Shown piece after piece: positions 25,513-27,951 of a stretch of 27,951 bases of DNA (positions are counted from its first letter, which is position 1; every line of letters starts with the position of its first letter). Where the stretch lies: the IMG/VR virus record IMGVR_UViG_3300030419_006268, positions 1-27,951 of that record; one strand, written 5' to 3'. Under the pieces are notes generated by a model, which was not told the DNA's origin, searched no databases, and saw only the letters and a list, made by a program, of their open reading frames with translations. Both the position numbers and the translations under genes were made by a program. The DNA is from a virus.

Positions 25513-27951
25513 ATGACTATATGCTGTCAGTGTGATGGTGTCACACCTCCACCAGAGGTGACCGGAGCCTGCTGTTATGATGACGGCGGGGTTTCATTGG
25601 CCTGTGTAGATTCCGTATCAGCGGGCGATTGTTTATCCAGACCTAACTCTACTTTCTTTCCTAATAAAACATGTTCTCAGGTTTCCTGTGTGGATGGAAT
25701 AGATTCCATTTGCTGTCTTTACAAAAACCCAACAACTGGGGTGGAAACCAAATTGGGCTGTATACCAGACGATGGCGATCCGGATCAAAGAATAGCAGAT
25801 TGTATTGACGCTGGTCACTCTACTACTAATCTTGTAAGAGTTTTTACAAATGAAGCCACCTGTGATAGTAGCTGCCTAACCACGACCAGCACAACGCCCG
25901 CCCCTCCTGAAGGGAGATGCTGCGAATGTCACAAAGGTATGGAGCCGGGGGATGAGACTTACACCTGCACAAATGGCATGACAGAGCAAGATTGTCTCAA
26001 CTTGGGCTCGACGTTACTGGGAGGTCAAAGTTGCACTCATCTATGGAAAGAAGGAGCAACTTGTGCCAGTGATCCATGTCCCACCCCTCCGTCTCCGACA
26101 GAAGGCTGCTGTATTGATCAAGAGTGCAGTGATCTTGATAAACAGACTTGTTTAGATCTTGGAGGTATACCTTTAGGCAAGTCTTGCTCGGAAGCTGGTG
26201 AAGGTGCTTGTATTGACCCAACCACCACTACTACTACCACAACAACCACCACAACGACCACGACCACAGAAGCTCCATGCCCGAGCTGTAGAACGTGGCC
26301 AGAGTGCTCTAGCGCTGATGGATGTGCGTCCACCGGTGGCTGCGTAAAGGTTGAGACAGCGGGTCAGAAAATCTCTTGTTGTAGCGATATTGGTGGCGTG
26401 ATAGAAGTTACGTGCAATTTACAATCTGGTCCCGGCTGCTGCTGTTGCTGTCCAGAATTCTTTGAACCCTGTACTACAACGGCGAACCCCTGTGATAGTA
26501 GATGTAGCCTCTCCTGTGGCGCACACTGGGATGGCGAATACAGATGGGTACATCCTATAGATGGTTATATCTGCCCCGGAGAATGTCCATGCGAAGTAGT
26601 AATTGAGGGTGTAACATACCGCCATATGGATTTGTGTGACCCATTCGACGAATCAACTCCCGACGGTTTGCACAGCGGCTTCTGCGGAGGAGATGGAGGT
26701 CCGGATGGAACGACCACCTCCGCGCCGACCACCACAACGGTTTGTCCTGATTGCTTTGATCCCACGTCGGGAGCAGAATGTTCGTCAGATGAACTGTGTG
26801 GTTCTATCACTTGCTGTGGCGCTGGTGGCTCTGAAGCAATCTACGAATGCCCAAGACCGGGAGGTGGCGGATGTTGCTGTTCTTGCCCCGATGGGGAGCA
26901 GCCCAAACACACAATGCCAGACGGAATATGCATGGGCTCGGACGGAGGTCCGGATGGCGGTGGCGGCATGGGCGGCGGTGATGGCGGCATGGGCGGCGGT
27001 GATGGCGGCATGGGCGGCGGCGATCACTCGATAGCAGCCTGCGTTCCTTGCAATTGCCCAAAGTCAGTAAATGTAAAATTTGACATAAATGTACTTGGAA
27101 ATTGCGATTATGATATTAACTTTGACGAGACCACTTCGCTTAAAAATGGAGCGTGTTGCTTAATAGACTTGTTTGACGGCAGCACTGACAACTGTTCTTC
27201 AAAAGCGGCTGAGGAATGCGATACCAGCGGCTATACAGACGGAGACCAGTACAAGAGATTCTTCCGTAGCGGAAAAGGTTGTGGTGAAGGCTGTGGACCG
27301 GCATGGGACGCGGAGCATCAAAACGATTGCGAATATGGTGAAATTGTTCATTATTATAGAGTATCAAAGGACATGAGCTATTGTGCACCATTTAATGATG
27401 GACAGGAGCAAGAACAGGTCATGGCCGATATAACCTGCGATTCCTCAAAAGCAGCTAATGATCCAGATCGTTGGTCAATAAATATAATGACTGATCACGG
27501 GAATTTCAACGAAGACTCTGCGAATAACCCAGATGCTGCCGGTACTTGTGACGCGCCACCCCACTGGACTTTTGATTTAGATGGGTTCAACACCAGCGCC
27601 GGTTGTTGCAAAGAGGGTAATACTCATGGAGCTTGCTGTAGATCATGGATTGTCCCCGACATGCAGGACGGTCTTGATTTTATGGAGCACACCCAAGGTA
27701 ACGAGTGGATTCCTAACAACTTCCGCCCGTTCTTTAAACGTTATCGTAAATTTACATGTGACTATGTTGGTAAAGCAGTTTGTGACAACTACTGCGGAGA
27801 TGAAGGCGAGGATCAGTGCGGGTTCATTACTGAATTTACCGCTGGCCAGAAATGTGAACAGACAGACTGTGGAGGTACCTGCTGCCATTGTAATCAGTCG
27901 ATCTTCACGGAATTAGGAGACTGTGGAGCGGGTTATAAATATTACATCGGG
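25513..27951 (+). CDS. giant cysteine-rich, Thr/Gly-repeat protein, partial (continues past window)
   Basis: The start at 25513 is behind AGGAGG with 6 nt spacing, and the frame stays open for 813 codons to the window end. The protein is packed with cysteine, often paired or in runs (MTICCQCDG, TGACCYDDGG, EGCCIDQECSD, GPGCCCCCPEF, GGGCCCSCPDG, NGACCLIDL). Small modules opening with (G)ACC or CC recur about every 60-100 residues. They are joined by Pro/Thr linkers, including 16 threonines in a row (237-252), and by three GGMGGGD repeats (about 484-504). No enzyme motif is visible. By position it is a virion surface or fibre protein, probably stabilised by disulphides or metal. I know no named family for it. 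Confidence 0.82.
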   Translation, partial: MTICCQCDGVTPPPEVTGACCYDDGGVSLACVDSVSAGDCLSRPNSTFFPNKTCSQVSCVDGIDSICCLYKNPTTGVETKLGCIPDDGDPDQRIADCIDAGHSTTNLVRVFTNEATCDSSCLTTTSTTPAPPEGRCCECHKGMEPGDETYTCTNGMTEQDCLNLGSTLLGGQSCTHLWKEGATCASDPCPTPPSPTEGCCIDQECSDLDKQTCLDLGGIPLGKSCSEAGEGACIDPTTTTTTTTTTTTTTTTEAPCPSCRTWPECSSADGCASTGGCVKVETAGQKISCCSDIGGVIEVTCNLQSGPGCCCCCPEFFEPCTTTANPCDSRCSLSCGAHWDGEYRWVHPIDGYICPGECPCEVVIEGVTYRHMDLCDPFDESTPDGLHSGFCGGDGGPDGTTTSAPTTTTVCPDCFDPTSGAECSSDELCGSITCCGAGGSEAIYECPRPGGGGCCCSCPDGEQPKHTMPDGICMGSDGGPDGGGGMGGGDGGMGGGDGGMGGGDHSIAACVPCNCPKSVNVKFDINVLGNCDYDINFDETTSLKNGACCLIDLFDGSTDNCSSKAAEECDTSGYTDGDQYKRFFRSGKGCGEGCGPAWDAEHQNDCEYGEIVHYYRVSKDMSYCAPFNDGQEQEQVMADITCDSSKAANDPDRWSINIMTDHGNFNEDSANNPDAAGTCDAPPHWTFDLDGFNTSAGCCKEGNTHGACCRSWIVPDMQDGLDFMEHTQGNEWIPNNFRPFFKRYRKFTCDYVGKAVCDNYCGDEGEDQCGFITEFTAGQKCEQTDCGGTCCHCNQSIFTELGDCGAGYKYYIG
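26221..26268 (+). repeat. 16-codon threonine run
   Basis: Sixteen consecutive ACN codons with mixed third positions encode a poly-threonine linker inside the cysteine-rich protein. The mixed codons indicate selection on the protein and argue against simple nucleotide slippage. Confidence 0.9.
26962..27024 (+). repeat. three 21-bp tandem repeats encoding GGMGGGD
   Basis: Units at 26962-26982, 26983-27003 and 27004-27024 differ by a single third-position change. They encode three GGMGGGD blocks in a flexible linker. Confidence 0.92.

Noticed and set aside
26118-26333. Minus-strand frame with a long valine run
   Set aside because: The valine run is the complement of the threonine codons of the plus-strand gene.
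26962-27024. CRISPR-like array
   Set aside because: The three 21-bp units are directly adjacent without spacers and encode GGMGGGD in frame; it is a coding tandem repeat.
26636-27034. 132-codon plus-strand frame in another register of the cysteine-rich gene
   Set aside because: It arises from the GC-rich Gly repeats. The in-frame cysteine-rich protein is continuous across the region with a good start.

Overview
The window looks like part of a tailed-phage genome (Caudoviricetes). A leftward block of very small genes (about 1-6650, minus strand) is separated by a gene-free stretch (about 6650-7318) from a rightward block of large virion genes (7319-27951, plus strand). The plus-strand order supports this: sigma-like factor, possible small terminase, large terminase, portal, prohead protease plus scaffold, decoration protein, major capsid protein, terminator, then tail/fibre proteins. 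No integrase, repressor, ribosomal or metabolic core gene is visible. Both edges cut a gene: a GP88-like gene on the left and a giant cysteine-rich gene on the right. The host cannot be named from the sequence.

Leftward block. About 23 small genes are packed on the minus strand, most of 24-135 codons and most unrecognisable. They are driven by at least thirteen near-identical sigma70-type promoters (TTGACA, 16-17 nt, TATAAT-like). Most of these also carry a conserved CGATAAT or CGATAT word inside the spacer. Leaders often contain an AACACAAAGGAAA-like ribosome-binding stretch. At least five products are single-span membrane peptides of 24-38 residues, too short for ordinary gene callers. Five copies of an imperfect hairpin (GTAAGTCCTT / AAGGGTTTAC type), usually next to a GC-rich arm, sit between transcription units. 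Two structured, apparently non-coding units have their own promoters: a tRNA-like element at 438-523 and a roughly 260-nt RNA candidate at about 2050-2309.

Rightward block. The first long genes encode a probable structural protein, a sigma-70 region-2-like factor and a helix-turn-helix/coiled-coil protein that may be the small terminase. An accessory cluster follows, several of its genes with overlapping starts and stops: a glycan-type enzyme apparently starting at ATT, GDP-mannose 4,6-dehydratase, an unknown protein, an HNH nuclease, an ERCC4-type nuclease, a ClpP-like protease with intact triad, and a histidine-rich membrane oxygenase of the fatty acid hydroxylase type. The packaging and head genes come next. 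A TGTGTATAAT-like box precedes four units (7282, 15345, 17451, 20593) and is a candidate late promoter for the phage's own sigma-like factor.

The right end holds a small fibre-type protein, two large fibre proteins with repeats of the NTAIGSYAL type, and an open-ended protein of at least 813 residues. That protein is exceptionally rich in cysteine and has a run of 16 threonines and glycine-rich repeats. Together these probably form the host-recognition apparatus.
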